DNA of 64,000 bases from Aliiroseovarius sediminilitoris (GTDB lineage Bacteria; Pseudomonadota; Alphaproteobacteria; Rhodobacterales; Rhodobacteraceae). The translations under genes were made by a program, and so were the position numbers. This document shows, in pieces, positions 33,712 to 42,565 of the stretch (within the stretch, counting starts at the first letter, position 1; every line of letters begins with the position of its first letter). The DNA lies in assembly GCF_900109955.1 (NCBI RefSeq), contig NZ_FOJB01000001.1:2294001-2358000 (forward strand), in the 5' to 3' direction. Under the pieces are notes generated by a model. The model worked only from the letters and a program-made list of their open reading frames with translations, was not told the origin of the DNA and ran no database searches.

Positions 33712-34773
33712 CTATTCCCCCCATGTTATTTCCAGCACACGCAGCCAGTTTTCATGGCAAAGCTTGGCAATCAACGCCTCGCCATATCCGTGTTGCGCCA
33801 TGGCCTGCCGAAGCTTCGGCAGACCGGCACAAGTTGTTATATCTTGCGGCACGACCGCCCCATCATAGTCCGACCCCAAACCGACGCGATCCTCGCCCAG
33901 TTGTTCGATCAGATGATCAAGGTGACGCAGCATCTGTGTCAGCGGCACATCAGGTAGCATCCGCCCGTCATCGCGCAGAAAGGCCACTGCAAAGTTCAGC
34001 CCGACCATGCCATCGCTTTCGCGGATTGCAGCCAGTTGTTTGTCCGTCAGATTGCGACTGTGCGGACAGATCGCATGAGCGTTCGAGTGGGTCGCCACCA
34101 ACGGCTTGGCCGAATGACGTGCGACATCCCAGAACCCCGCCTCGTTCAGGTGAGACAAGTCTATCATGATCCCAAGCTCATTGCACCGACGGATCAGGCG
34201 AAGGCCATGATCGGTCAACCCGTCCCCAATATCTGGGGTGCTGGGATACCGAAACGGGACACCATATCCGAAAATGGTTGACCGGCTCCATACCGGGCCG
34301 ATCGAGCGCAACCCTGCCTGATACAAAACCTCAAGCGTGTTCAGTTCCGCGTCAATCGCTTCGGCCCCTTCGATATGCAAAATGGCAGCGATGTGACCAG
34401 CTTCGAGCGTCTTGCGAATTTGCGCCGCTGTCCGGCAGACGGTCAGCGCGCCACGATCCTGAAGGTCAAACAGGATCGCAATCTGAGACATTGCAACTGG
34501 CAACGCGTCTTCCCAGTCAATGGGGTCAGGCAATGGCAGGTCATATTTCGCCTTCGCCATTTCCTGCATCTTGAAATCCATGTCGACGGACGATGGAATG
34601 TAGACGGCGAAGAAGCCACCCCCGAAACCACCCGCCCGCGCGCGCAGCACATCTATCGCGCCATCACGTCCGGTCAGAAAGGTTGGCGCAGCCGCTTTAC
34701 CGCCAGCCCGATAGAGCTTCAACAAGACGTCATTGTGCCCATCGAATACCAAAGGCATGGTTTGGCCGGTCAC
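33712..34773 (-). CDS. Membrane-dipeptidase-type peptidase (family M19)
   Basis: 353 residues from a GTG at 34773, chosen because GGGGGAG lies seven bases before it. Zinc ligands of the M19 family can be seen: the FDGHND pair, the bridging Glu in ILHIEGAEAI, and histidines in DLSHLNE and VATHSNAHAICPHSRN, with GSDYDG near the end. No signal peptide, so it acts in the cytosol and should split dipeptides, including ones with D-residues. First gene of the transporter operon and divergent from a LysR gene. Confidence 0.92.
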   Translation of the reverse strand: MTGQTMPLVFDGHNDVLLKLYRAGGKAAAPTFLTGRDGAIDVLRARAGGFGGGFFAVYIPSSVDMDFKMQEMAKAKYDLPLPDPIDWEDALPVAMSQIAILFDLQDRGALTVCRTAAQIRKTLEAGHIAAILHIEGAEAIDAELNTLEVLYQAGLRSIGPVWSRSTIFGYGVPFRYPSTPDIGDGLTDHGLRLIRRCNELGIMIDLSHLNEAGFWDVARHSAKPLVATHSNAHAICPHSRNLTDKQLAAIRESDGMVGLNFAVAFLRDDGRMLPDVPLTQMLRHLDHLIEQLGEDRVGLGSDYDGAVVPQDITTCAGLPKLRQAMAQHGYGEALIAKLCHENWLRVLEITWGE

Positions 34774-34831
34774 GTGTGATCTCCCCCAAGGCAACACCGC
34801 GCCAGCTTATGTCAGGTTTCCTCATAGACGA

Positions 34832-34855
34832 GAGAAATATTCATGATATTTTCTC
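34832..34855. promoter_or_regulatory. Inverted repeat in the dipeptidase/LysR divergent promoter
   Basis: A 24-bp dyad: GAGAAA at 34832-34837, central TCATGA at 34841-34846, TTTCTC at 34850-34855 (18 of 24 positions symmetric). It is flanked by a direct repeat CTCATAGA (34821-34828 and 34853-34860, 32 bp apart). The layout suits binding of the LysR-type regulator encoded next to it. Confidence 0.55.
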
Positions 34856-34888
34856 ATAGAGTGATTACACTTATGAAGAGAGAGCACA

Positions 34889-35797
34889 ATGCCGACCAAA
34901 TCCTGGCACAGTTTGCCTGAATACCAGGCCCTCCGCGCCTTGATGGAAAGCGGCACAACGTCGAAAGCGGCGGTCAGGCTGGGCTTGTCGCAATCTGCCA
35001 TCAGCCGCTCCATTGCCAGTCTGGAAGCCCGCACCGGTCGGATCCTGTTTGAACGTGAGGGCGGGCGCCTGCGCCCCACCAGCGAGGCGGTGCAGATGAA
35101 TCGACGGCTGGATCCATTGTTCGAAGCGCTGGACCGGATCGACGGCCCGCCTGAAATGGCGCGCGAGACCTTGCGCCTTATTGCGCCGCCCACCTATGCC
35201 CACCGTTTCCTGGTGCATCACATTGCCACCTTCTTGAAAACAAACCCGCATTTTTATGTCAGCCTTGAAGTTGCCCCGTCCGAAGACGTCATTCGCGGCA
35301 TCCTGGATCGACGGTTTGATTTGGGGGTCAGCGGTGTCGAGCTGTCGCGCAACGGTGTCAAACTGACCCCCTATCGGTCTGCAACCGCGGTCTGCGCCAT
35401 GCCGCATGATCACCCGTTGGCAGACAGGTCGATCATCCATCCCACCGACCTGCATGAACAGGCGTTGGTGGCCCTGACGCATCGCCACGCCCGGCGCGCA
35501 CAACTTGACAAAGTGCTGCAAGCCCACCGCAGCACGCCGCGCATTGTTGCCGAGGCATCGACCTCGTTCGCGGCGGTGGATTTGGCGAAGGAAGGGCTGG
35601 GGTTGACCATCGTGAACCCCTTCCCCATCGTGCAATACCGTGCCGACGATGTCGTCTTTCGCCCCTTTGACTCGCAGATCGAGTATCGCAGCTATTTCGT
35701 GTCGTCAGACGACAGGCCCACCTCAGGCGTCACACGTGCCTTCATGCGGCACCTCAGATTGCACACGGCAAAAGACCCATTTTCGCAAAAGGCTTAG
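34889..35797 (+). CDS. LysR family transcriptional regulator
   Basis: 302 residues. The N-terminal winged helix (about 8-68) has SKAAVRLGLSQSAISRSIASLE, and the rest is the two-lobed periplasmic-binding-protein-like effector domain. It is divergent from the dipeptidase/transporter operon and most likely controls it. GAGAGAG precedes the ATG. The ligand is unknown; a dipeptide or a product of its cleavage is reasonable. Confidence 0.92.
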   Translation: MPTKSWHSLPEYQALRALMESGTTSKAAVRLGLSQSAISRSIASLEARTGRILFEREGGRLRPTSEAVQMNRRLDPLFEALDRIDGPPEMARETLRLIAPPTYAHRFLVHHIATFLKTNPHFYVSLEVAPSEDVIRGILDRRFDLGVSGVELSRNGVKLTPYRSATAVCAMPHDHPLADRSIIHPTDLHEQALVALTHRHARRAQLDKVLQAHRSTPRIVAEASTSFAAVDLAKEGLGLTIVNPFPIVQYRADDVVFRPFDSQIEYRSYFVSSDDRPTSGVTRAFMRHLRLHTAKDPFSQKA

Positions 35798-35959
35798 ATA
35801 CCGGCATCAAGCAATGCCAGATTGTCAAACCGCAATCAGGGCGAGAACAGAATTGTATGCTGCCGGGCTTGCTTCTAGTATCGGGCTGACATGACACGGT
35901 GACAGAGGTCGCGGCCTGACAGGTCCGCCTGTTTGAACCATCCAAATGGCAGGAACCCG

Positions 35960-36703
35960 TTGCTGGACGAGATTAAATCACTAGCACTTCTGACGCTTGG
36001 AACGGCACGTGACCTGGCCCCGATAGTCGGGGTTGTGGCCGTGTTTCAGTTTCTGATCCTCAGACAACCCATGGATGATGTCGGTGAAAAGCTGATCGGA
36101 CTTCTGTTTGTCATGGCAGGGCTGGCAATCTTCATCCGGGGGTTAGAGCTTGCCTTGTTTCCCATCGGGGAATCCCTAGCCGACGCCTTCGCCAACAAGG
36201 GCAGTCTGTTCTGGCTTTTGACCTTCGCCTTCGCGTTGGGATTTGGCACGACCGTGGCAGAACCTGCCTTGATAGCCGTCAGTCGCGAAGCCGCGCGGGT
36301 CATGTCCGACATTGGTGCCGTTGGCGCCAGCAAGGCCGAACAGGTCAGCTATGCCAATGCGTTGCGATATACCGTCGCGGCGGCGGTGGGGTCGTCCCTT
36401 GTCATCGGTGTCATGCGGATATTGCTGGGCTGGCCAATTCATTACCTGATCATCGGGGGCTATGTTCTTGTCGTGATCATGACCGCCTTCGCCCCGGCCG
36501 AGATCATCGGCATCGCCTATGACAGCGGCGGGGTGACAACCTCGACCGTGACTGTGCCACTGACCACCGCGCTGGGTGTGGGGCTGGCCAGCGTCATCAA
36601 GGGCCGCAACCCGATGATTGACGGGTTCGGGCTGGTCGCGTTCGCCAGCCTGCTGCCAATCGTCTTTGTGCTTGGCTTTGGGATCGTGGGGGCGATGCAA
36701 TGA
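35960..36703 (+). CDS. DUF1538 membrane protein, first of a pair (UmpA-like)
   Basis: 247 residues from a TTG at 35960, chosen because CAGGA lies just before it and the resulting start lines up with the partner gene's N-terminus; a TTG at 35933 is the alternative. Several membrane helices with the DUF1538 motifs [15 protein letters not shown] and [15 protein letters not shown]. Paired DUF1538 proteins (UmpAB of Halomonas, as I recall) act as monovalent cation/proton antiporters. Overlaps the next gene by four bases. Confidence 0.88.
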   Translation: MLDEIKSLALLTLGTARDLAPIVGVVAVFQFLILRQPMDDVGEKLIGLLFVMAGLAIFIRGLELALFPIGESLADAFANKGSLFWLLTFAFALGFGTTVAEPALIAVSREAARVMSDIGAVGASKAEQVSYANALRYTVAAAVGSSLVIGVMRILLGWPIHYLIIGGYVLVVIMTAFAPAEIIGIAYDSGGVTTSTVTVPLTTALGVGLASVIKGRNPMIDGFGLVAFASLLPIVFVLGFGIVGAMQ

Positions 36704-37482
36704 TTGAAGAACTGCTGGCCACCTTCATCGCGACCATCAAGGATGTGCTGCCCATCCTGGCCGTGTTGATCTTTTTTCAGGCGGTCGTTCTGCGAAAACC
36801 GGTGCCACATCTGCGCAGCGTGTTGGTGGGCGGGGTCTATGTGGTTCTGGGACTGGGCCTGTTCCTGTTCGGCCTGAAAGAAGCCCTGTTCCCGCTGGGC
36901 GAAGCGATGGCCCGCCAACTGACCGACCCGGCCTTTCTGGGCGATCCCACAGACTGGACCGCGCATGGCTGGACCTATTTGTTCGCCTTCGCCATCGGCT
37001 TTTCCACGACCATAGCCGAGCCGTCTTTAATCGCGGTGGCCATCAAAGCACGCGAAGTATCGGGGGGAACGGTCAAGGAATGGGGGCTTCGCATTGCAGT
37101 TGCTGTCGGCGTCGCGCTCAGCCTGGTGTTCGGCACCTACCGGATCGTTACGGGAACGCCGCTCTATATGTATATGATCGTGGGGTATGCGGTTGTTATC
37201 GTTCAGACTATCTTTGCCCCAAAGAATATCGTGCCACTGGCCTATGACAGCGGCGGGGTCACAACCTCGACGGTAACTGTGCCGTTGGTGGCAGCCCTTG
37301 GGCTTGGGCTGGCCTCGACCGTTCCGGGCCGCAGCCCGGCGCTGGACGGGTTCGGTTTGATTGCCTTGGCCAGCCTGTTTCCCATGATCACGGTCATGGG
37401 CTATGCGCAATTGGTGCAGTGGAAAGACGCAAGGCGGGACCGACCGCGCGCGCCAAAATCTAGAACGGAGGACATCGAATGA
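36700..37482 (+). CDS. DUF1538 membrane protein, second of a pair (UmpB-like)
   Basis: 260 residues, a paralogue of the preceding protein with the same marks: [18 protein letters not shown] and [20 protein letters not shown]. The doubled TTxAEP and [13 protein letters not shown] motifs in both subunits suggest a two-subunit ion-transport core with pseudo-symmetry. Overlaps the PII-like gene by four bases, so all four genes of the unit are translationally coupled. Confidence 0.9.
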   Translation: MIEELLATFIATIKDVLPILAVLIFFQAVVLRKPVPHLRSVLVGGVYVVLGLGLFLFGLKEALFPLGEAMARQLTDPAFLGDPTDWTAHGWTYLFAFAIGFSTTIAEPSLIAVAIKAREVSGGTVKEWGLRIAVAVGVALSLVFGTYRIVTGTPLYMYMIVGYAVVIVQTIFAPKNIVPLAYDSGGVTTSTVTVPLVAALGLGLASTVPGRSPALDGFGLIALASLFPMITVMGYAQLVQWKDARRDRPRAPKSRTEDIE

Positions 37483-37832
37483 AGTTCAAACTGATTATCT
37501 CGCTGGCGCAGGATGCCTATACGGACGTCATTGTTGACGCGGCCCGCAGCGCAGGAGCCACCGGGGCCACGGTGATCACCAGCGTCCGCGGCGAAGGGCT
37601 GGAAAAGAAGAAAACTTTTCTGGGCCTGACGGTCGCGGGACAGCGGGATATGGCGCTTTTCCTGGTGGAAGAACACCTTGCTGCCAACATTCTTGAAACC
37701 ATCTGCACAGCGGGCGAGTTTTTGCAGGAACCGGGGCGCGGCGTCGTCTTCCAGATCGACATCGAAGACGCAATCGGCCTTGAAACACAGGTCAAAGCCC
37801 TGAAAACATCGTTGGAAAAGGACGAGTTATGA
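37479..37832 (+). CDS. PII-like signalling protein
   Basis: 117 residues with the ferredoxin-like PII core: a first strand [19 protein letters not shown], a loop region around residues 35-52 (SVRGEGLEKKKTFLGL) and the C-terminal stretch GEFLQEPGRGVVFQIDIEDA, which matches the nucleotide-binding B-loop/C-loop area. The uridylylated tyrosine of GlnB is absent. It lies in the transporter operon, so it probably binds the antiporter or a nucleotide to set its activity, in the way other PII-like proteins sit with their transporters. Confidence 0.85.
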   Translation: MKFKLIISLAQDAYTDVIVDAARSAGATGATVITSVRGEGLEKKKTFLGLTVAGQRDMALFLVEEHLAANILETICTAGEFLQEPGRGVVFQIDIEDAIGLETQVKALKTSLEKDEL

Positions 37833-38248
37833 ATCAGCCGGAAGAAACCCGTGTTCGCGACGCCGTGCGGCAGGACCCCCATATCATCAATGGTTTGGCA
37901 TCGGTTGCCGAAGCGTTGCAAATTTTCGAAACCTCCGGGCAAGACACGATGGTGATTGAAAAACGATCGCCTGATGACGAGTTTGGCGTTCTGACGATCA
38001 GCATGATCGCACGACAGGTCTTTGCCAGGAACCGCGCACCCGCCCGGGTCAGTGTATACGAGGTGATGGAAAAGCCAGCGATCAACATTTCGGGGAATAT
38101 GCAAGCGCGCTATGCGATCCGCTTGTTGACCCGGCTGAACCTTGATGTTGCACTGGTGGTGGAGGATGATGTTTTGATCGGAACGGTGGGTTTACGTGAG
38201 CTAACCTTGGCCGAGGCGTCTTCCGTCACGTCAGATCACGCCGACTAA
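37829..38248 (+). CDS. CBS-pair domain protein
   Basis: 139 residues forming a single Bateman module: CBS 1 about residues 8-60 and CBS 2 about 72-130 (YEVMEKPAINISGNMQARYAIRLL). CBS pairs bind adenine nucleotides. Overlap of four bases with the PII-like gene makes it the fourth partner of the DUF1538 unit. Together, PII-like and CBS proteins give two nucleotide sensors for one membrane system. Confidence 0.88.
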   Translation: MNQPEETRVRDAVRQDPHIINGLASVAEALQIFETSGQDTMVIEKRSPDDEFGVLTISMIARQVFARNRAPARVSVYEVMEKPAINISGNMQARYAIRLLTRLNLDVALVVEDDVLIGTVGLRELTLAEASSVTSDHAD

Positions 38249-38433
38249 CCCAACCACGCGCTTGACGCTGCAACGGGTTCCGGGGCAACTTCCATGTCGG
38301 GCATCGCCCATCAACCCGCCAACCATGAACAACGCGCTTCAGCTTCAGGCGCACCACCTGTCCGTCATCAATTTCTGCTCTCAGCGACCCCACTCGGAGC
38401 TGTTGAGCGACAGCAACAAGAGCAGGCCGTTAG

Positions 38434-39444
38434 ATGTCCGAAACCTATGACGATTCCTGGCTGCGCGAAAACCTGTCGGAGCTGCCTTACGCCGCGTGCA
38501 TGACGGACCCTAATTTGCCCGACAACCCGCTGGTCTTCGTGAATGATCTGTTTTGTGATCTGACTGGATACCCGCAGGACCAGTTGATCGGCAAAAACTG
38601 CCGCCTGTTGCAAACCCCCGCAACCGATCAGACTGAAGTCGCGCGCATCCACGACGCACTTGAAAAAGGCCGTGAGATTGCGGCTGATGTTCTGAACACC
38701 CGTGCAGACGGCACAACCTTCTGGAACCGGCTTTCGATTAAACCCATCCACGACGATGCCGGCACCCTACAGCGGTTCACCGGCGTCCTGATGCAGATCG
38801 ACGACAGCCCCATTGAATCGCTGCTGGAAGCGCGGCGCCAATCCGAAACCGCCATCAACGAACTGCACCACCGGTTGAAGAACCACCTGTCGCTTATCCA
38901 CTCGTCCGCGCGGCTTCAGATCCGGGAGAGCGGCGAGAATGAAGGGCTGCTGGCCGTGATGAACCGCATCCAGTCCCTGCAAACATTATATGCCTCGATG
39001 GAACAGGGGACCGAGGCTCCGACCGACATCAACCGGGTTGACCTGTTTGCCCATCTCGCCACAATCTGCAAGGCCGTTACCGATCTTGAGGATCGCATCG
39101 ACTTCGAAAGTGATATTCCTGCCGACCCGATTGAGGTGGGTATCGACACGGCCACGCAGTTGGGCATGATGGTGGCAGAGCTTGTCACCAACGCCATGCA
39201 ACATGCTTTTGGCGAGAACAGGGGAACCATCACATTGCAGGGTCGGGTTACGGCAGATGGCGTCACTATTACCGTCACCGATGATGGTCGCGGAATAACC
39301 GATGGGCAAACCGATGCGCTTGGTTCAGGTCTGGGCGGTAAAATATTGCGCCAAATGGCTAAAACTCTGTCAGCAGACCTGAAAACCGAGCAGCGCAATC
39401 CCGGAACGGCCGTCCGGTTGAGCCTTTCGTTGGACCGAAAATAA
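38434..39444 (+). CDS. LOV-domain histidine kinase (blue-light sensor type)
   Basis: 336 residues, no membrane segment. Residues 15-125 are a LOV domain: DPNLPDNPLVFVNDLF, then the flavin-cysteine motif GKNCRLLQ with Cys56, and DGTTFWNRL with Asn98. Residues 140-220 are a HisKA_2 domain with phospho-acceptor His146 in LHHRLKN, followed by an ATPase domain (NAMQHAF N-box, DDGRGI, GSGLGGKIL). Two positions are atypical: NCRFLQ reads NCRLLQ, and the signalling Gln of the last LOV strand (GVQ) appears as Leu119. HisKA_2 LOV kinases feed the general stress response in other alphaproteobacteria. Confidence 0.9.
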   Translation: MSETYDDSWLRENLSELPYAACMTDPNLPDNPLVFVNDLFCDLTGYPQDQLIGKNCRLLQTPATDQTEVARIHDALEKGREIAADVLNTRADGTTFWNRLSIKPIHDDAGTLQRFTGVLMQIDDSPIESLLEARRQSETAINELHHRLKNHLSLIHSSARLQIRESGENEGLLAVMNRIQSLQTLYASMEQGTEAPTDINRVDLFAHLATICKAVTDLEDRIDFESDIPADPIEVGIDTATQLGMMVAELVTNAMQHAFGENRGTITLQGRVTADGVTITVTDDGRGITDGQTDALGSGLGGKILRQMAKTLSADLKTEQRNPGTAVRLSLSLDRK

Positions 39445-39499
39445 CGCGGTCCTGGTTTGCGAAAGAAGCCGGACTTGGGGCAGTTTCATGCGACCCGTT

Positions 39500-40105
39500 C
39501 TAGCCAAGCAGCTGCCCGATAGTGGCCACCATGGCCACTGTAGTTGCCAGACCGGTCAACCCCAGCAGGGCAAACACACCATCCTTGCTGATCAGCGATA
39601 TGGACAGCAACGCGACGACGGCCGCCAACAGCGACGACGTCATGGGCACCAGTTCAAGAAACGGCATCGCGGCACCGCACAGTAAGCAGATTGTGTAAAG
39701 CAGATAGGAAAAAGGCGGGGTCGCCAGCACCGCCAGCCGACGCGTGGTGACGTCCTGCACCCATTTTAATGGCCCCTCAAGGCGGGACAATGCTGTGTCA
39801 AGTTTGCGGCGCGGCAAATGGCGACGCAGGATGAAGGCGGGCAACCAAAGCCTTTCGCGCCCCATTAACAATTGTGCCGATACCATCGCAATCAGCATTC
39901 CACTGATCGACGACAACCCCGGCACGCCACTGAGCGGCGTGACAATGACAAGGCTGACAAAAAGCAGGATCGGCGTGAACGATGCCACGCCCAAGTGATC
40001 AATCATTGCTTCGATCGACGTTTCCTTCTGATCTCGTATCTCATGGATGGTCTCCACGATATCGGCGATCTGGTTGTCCGGGTCTTTATCCTGGTTGCCG
40101 GTCAT
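39500..40105 (-). CDS. ExoD family membrane protein
   Basis: 201 residues from the ATG at 40105. An acidic N-terminal part (about 45 residues) is followed by several hydrophobic helices, with LLAAVVALLSISLISKDGVFALLG near the end in the style of ExoD, a family tied to exopolysaccharide production and stress in rhizobia. Biochemical role unknown. It overlaps the MFS gene by four bases (ATGA), so the two form an operon. Confidence 0.82.
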   Translation of the reverse strand: MTGNQDKDPDNQIADIVETIHEIRDQKETSIEAMIDHLGVASFTPILLFVSLVIVTPLSGVPGLSSISGMLIAMVSAQLLMGRERLWLPAFILRRHLPRRKLDTALSRLEGPLKWVQDVTTRRLAVLATPPFSYLLYTICLLCGAAMPFLELVPMTSSLLAAVVALLSISLISKDGVFALLGLTGLATTVAMVATIGQLLG

Positions 40106-41418
40106 TGCGGCACCCCATCGCATTCTGTCCGTGCCAGACGCGTGGCGAACCCAGCACCGATAGCCGCCATCACCGCGCACAGCAAAAGCGCGTGCGCTGC
40201 ACCAGCAAAATGGGCCACGCCCCCCAGCCCCAGACCTGCCAGAAGGACGATGCCAATCACGGTATTGCTCAGGGCGGTGTATCGCAGACGCATATCGTTC
40301 TGTGTCATATCGGTCAGGAAAATGCTTCGGCCCGACCGCACACCTTGATAAGCGACCTGCGCCACGAACATCAGACTCGTCGCATACCACATGTTCAACG
40401 CCCCGCTGCCCCACAGGACCACACCCGCCGTCAATGCGTAAACACCCGATGCGATCAGGCCTGCCAAAATCAACGACAAACGGCTGGATTTATCAGACAG
40501 GCGACCCCAGAGAAACGCAGATGCTGACGCCGCCAAGGCTGACGCCACCACCATTGGACCCAGTCGTGTCAGGCTGCTTTCAGACGCACCCACCGTCACC
40601 ATGACAATGAACGGCGGCGCGAAGGCCGTCGCGGTCAGAAAACTGCGGGCAAGAATAAAGAACTGAAAGGAACGATCTGTGAAAAGCGGCTGAAAGAACT
40701 CCGACCAGGCTTGCGCGTTTTCCTTGGCGTCTGTTGTCGCATCTTCTTGAAGCTGCATGAACATCAAAGCTGCGGCGATGAATAGAAGCCCGGCCAGAAA
40801 CACAAAGCCCGCGACAGCTTCGACCGAAACGCCGCCAAACACCCCAAACGACATCGACGCCCCATAGGCAAACCCGAAAGTCGCCGCGATACTTCCCGCA
40901 GCACCAATCACAGCACCACGCTTCCCTTGCGGAACGGACCGTGCCAACGCATCCTTATATGTTGTCGACGCAACCGAGCGACTGATGGCGAGCACCGCCA
41001 CAGCCGCCAAAATCAACCATCCTGCCCATGCGCCCTCCAACTTGAGGGCGACCATCGCGATCCCGACCGCCATTACGCCCTGCACGGCCGCCCCGATGGC
41101 CCAAAATCGTTTTCGGATGGACTGCGTCTGCACCCATCGGGCCACCCATAACTGCGGCAGCAATGCCCCGGCTTCGCGCACCGGAACAAGTGCGCCGATC
41201 AGAAACACCGGCGCGCCGATAGCACCCATAAGCCAGCTTAGCACCAGCTTGGGATCAATCAGGGCATCTGCGGTCTTGGACGCACTGAGGGACAGGACAT
41301 GAACCAACCCGTTTCCGTTGTGGCATTGATCAGTTCGGCCCCCTGCTCCCGCAGTACCTATAGACTGGCCCCTCATCTTCCGAAGGGAATTGGCAATCAT
41401 CAAGTGTGTCTCGGACAT
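40102..41418 (-). CDS. MFS transporter
   Basis: 438 residues from the ATG at 41418 (a start at 41475 would add an unlikely polar tail). About twelve membrane helices with GGAC-like linkers and the family motif WGRLSDKSSRLSLILAG after helix 8. Substrate unknown. A distinctive feature is a 50-residue hydrophilic N-terminal part before the first helix. It is upstream of and overlaps the exoD-like gene. Confidence 0.8.
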   Translation of the reverse strand: MSETHLMIANSLRKMRGQSIGTAGAGGRTDQCHNGNGLVHVLSLSASKTADALIDPKLVLSWLMGAIGAPVFLIGALVPVREAGALLPQLWVARWVQTQSIRKRFWAIGAAVQGVMAVGIAMVALKLEGAWAGWLILAAVAVLAISRSVASTTYKDALARSVPQGKRGAVIGAAGSIAATFGFAYGASMSFGVFGGVSVEAVAGFVFLAGLLFIAAALMFMQLQEDATTDAKENAQAWSEFFQPLFTDRSFQFFILARSFLTATAFAPPFIVMVTVGASESSLTRLGPMVVASALAASASAFLWGRLSDKSSRLSLILAGLIASGVYALTAGVVLWGSGALNMWYATSLMFVAQVAYQGVRSGRSIFLTDMTQNDMRLRYTALSNTVIGIVLLAGLGLGGVAHFAGAAHALLLCAVMAAIGAGFATRLARTECDGVPQ

Positions 41419-41484
41419 GCGCGCCCCGCCTGGCGTGGGAGTTACCATCGGGCCATGCGGGGCGCGTTTCTCCATCCGGTCAAC

Positions 41485-41643
41485 CTAGCTGGCCGCGCGG
41501 CGGAACAGCGTGATCACAAACAGGATCAGGAAAACGAAGAACAGGATTTTGGCAATACCCGCAGCCGTACCGGCAATGCCGCCAAAACCAAGGAACGCGG
41601 CAATCAGCGCGACGACGAGAAACGTGATGGACCAACCAAGCAT
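41485..41643 (-). CDS. Small membrane protein, DUF1328/YtjA family
   Basis: 52 residues: [20 protein letters not shown] at the start, then a GGIAG turn and a second helix ending FRRAAS. Such two-helix proteins of DUF1328 are common stress-induced membrane proteins of unknown function. GGAGA lies seven bases before the ATG. An exact GGAAC-N16-CGTT promoter sits 36 bases upstream, which supports both the gene and EcfG control. Confidence 0.9.
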   Translation of the reverse strand: MLGWSITFLVVALIAAFLGFGGIAGTAAGIAKILFFVFLILFVITLFRRAAS

Positions 41644-41678
41644 GGTATGTCTCCTTTGTTGCTTTCACTTGAAAGAAG

Positions 41679-41703
41679 AACGTGTGGAAGCTTGTTTGGT
41701 TCC
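41679..41703 (-). promoter_or_regulatory. EcfG-type promoter for the DUF1328 gene
   Basis: On the minus strand GGAAC (41703-41699), 16 bases, CGTT (41682-41679), an exact match to the alphaproteobacterial general stress consensus, 36 bases before the start codon. Confidence 0.85.
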
Positions 41704-41743
41704 CGATTAATCCTTTCGGAGCCCGAGTTTGGGTAAGACGCCC

Positions 41744-42556
41744 TTACTGCGTTGCCCCAAATTCCGGTGTCGAAACGATTTTGATATCGGCATTGATCAA
41801 CGCATCTCGCCCGCGCGCGGTCAGGTCAGTTGTAAAGTTGAACTGGTCCCGCAATTCGAACGGATAGGCTTTCAGCCGCACGCGCGTGGCATAAACCTCG
41901 TTGTGCATGATCACCTTCACGGGCCGCGCCCAATCAAGATAGGGGCTGGTGTGCGCCACATCCGTCAGAATGTCGATAATTCCAGCCGTGGGCTTGTCGG
42001 GTGCGACCATAAATTCAGCGATACACATCAGGGTTTTCGCCCCGTCATTGGCGTTAGAGATATTTTCAGACCAAATGCGGGAATGCGGAATGGTGACAAC
42101 GTCGTCGTCGGCGGTGCGAATTTTGACGGACCGCGTGTGGATATCAATCACTTCGCCGTAATCATCACCGATGCGAATCCAGTCACCCGAGCGATAAGGA
42201 CGTTCGAAAATAGCAACGATGCCCGCCACCGCGCTGGTGGCCCAATCCTTGATGGCAAACCCCAGCGCCACACCGACGGTGCCCAACACCAGCACGAAAT
42301 TCTTCAGCGTGACATTGAAAACCATCGGAATGATCAAGACCACCGCGACGACGAACAAAGTAAGCCGCGCCAGCGGGATCAGGTTCAGGGCCGGCAGACG
42401 GAACCGTGCGGGCAAATGCTCGGCCACACGCGGCACGACAAAGCGCAACAGCTGGTAAAGCAGCGAAGTTAGCACAATGACCAGCCCGATCTGCACGAAG
42501 GTCCAACTGGACACTTCGTTGAACAATTTGGTCAGATCATAATTCTCGGAATTCAT
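41744..42556 (-). CDS. Small mechanosensitive channel (MscS family)
   Basis: 270 residues: a few N-terminal helices, the pore helix and beta domain with GTVGVALGFAIKDWATSAVAGIVAIFERPYRSGDWI style sequence, and VVTIPHSRIWSENISN. It should open under membrane tension at hypo-osmotic shock. It begins nine bases after the hypothetical protein gene upstream, forming an operon with it. Confidence 0.9.
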   Translation of the reverse strand: MNSENYDLTKLFNEVSSWTFVQIGLVIVLTSLLYQLLRFVVPRVAEHLPARFRLPALNLIPLARLTLFVVAVVLIIPMVFNVTLKNFVLVLGTVGVALGFAIKDWATSAVAGIVAIFERPYRSGDWIRIGDDYGEVIDIHTRSVKIRTADDDVVTIPHSRIWSENISNANDGAKTLMCIAEFMVAPDKPTAGIIDILTDVAHTSPYLDWARPVKVIMHNEVYATRVRLKAYPFELRDQFNFTTDLTARGRDALINADIKIVSTPEFGATQ

Positions 42557-42565
42557 CGCGACATC

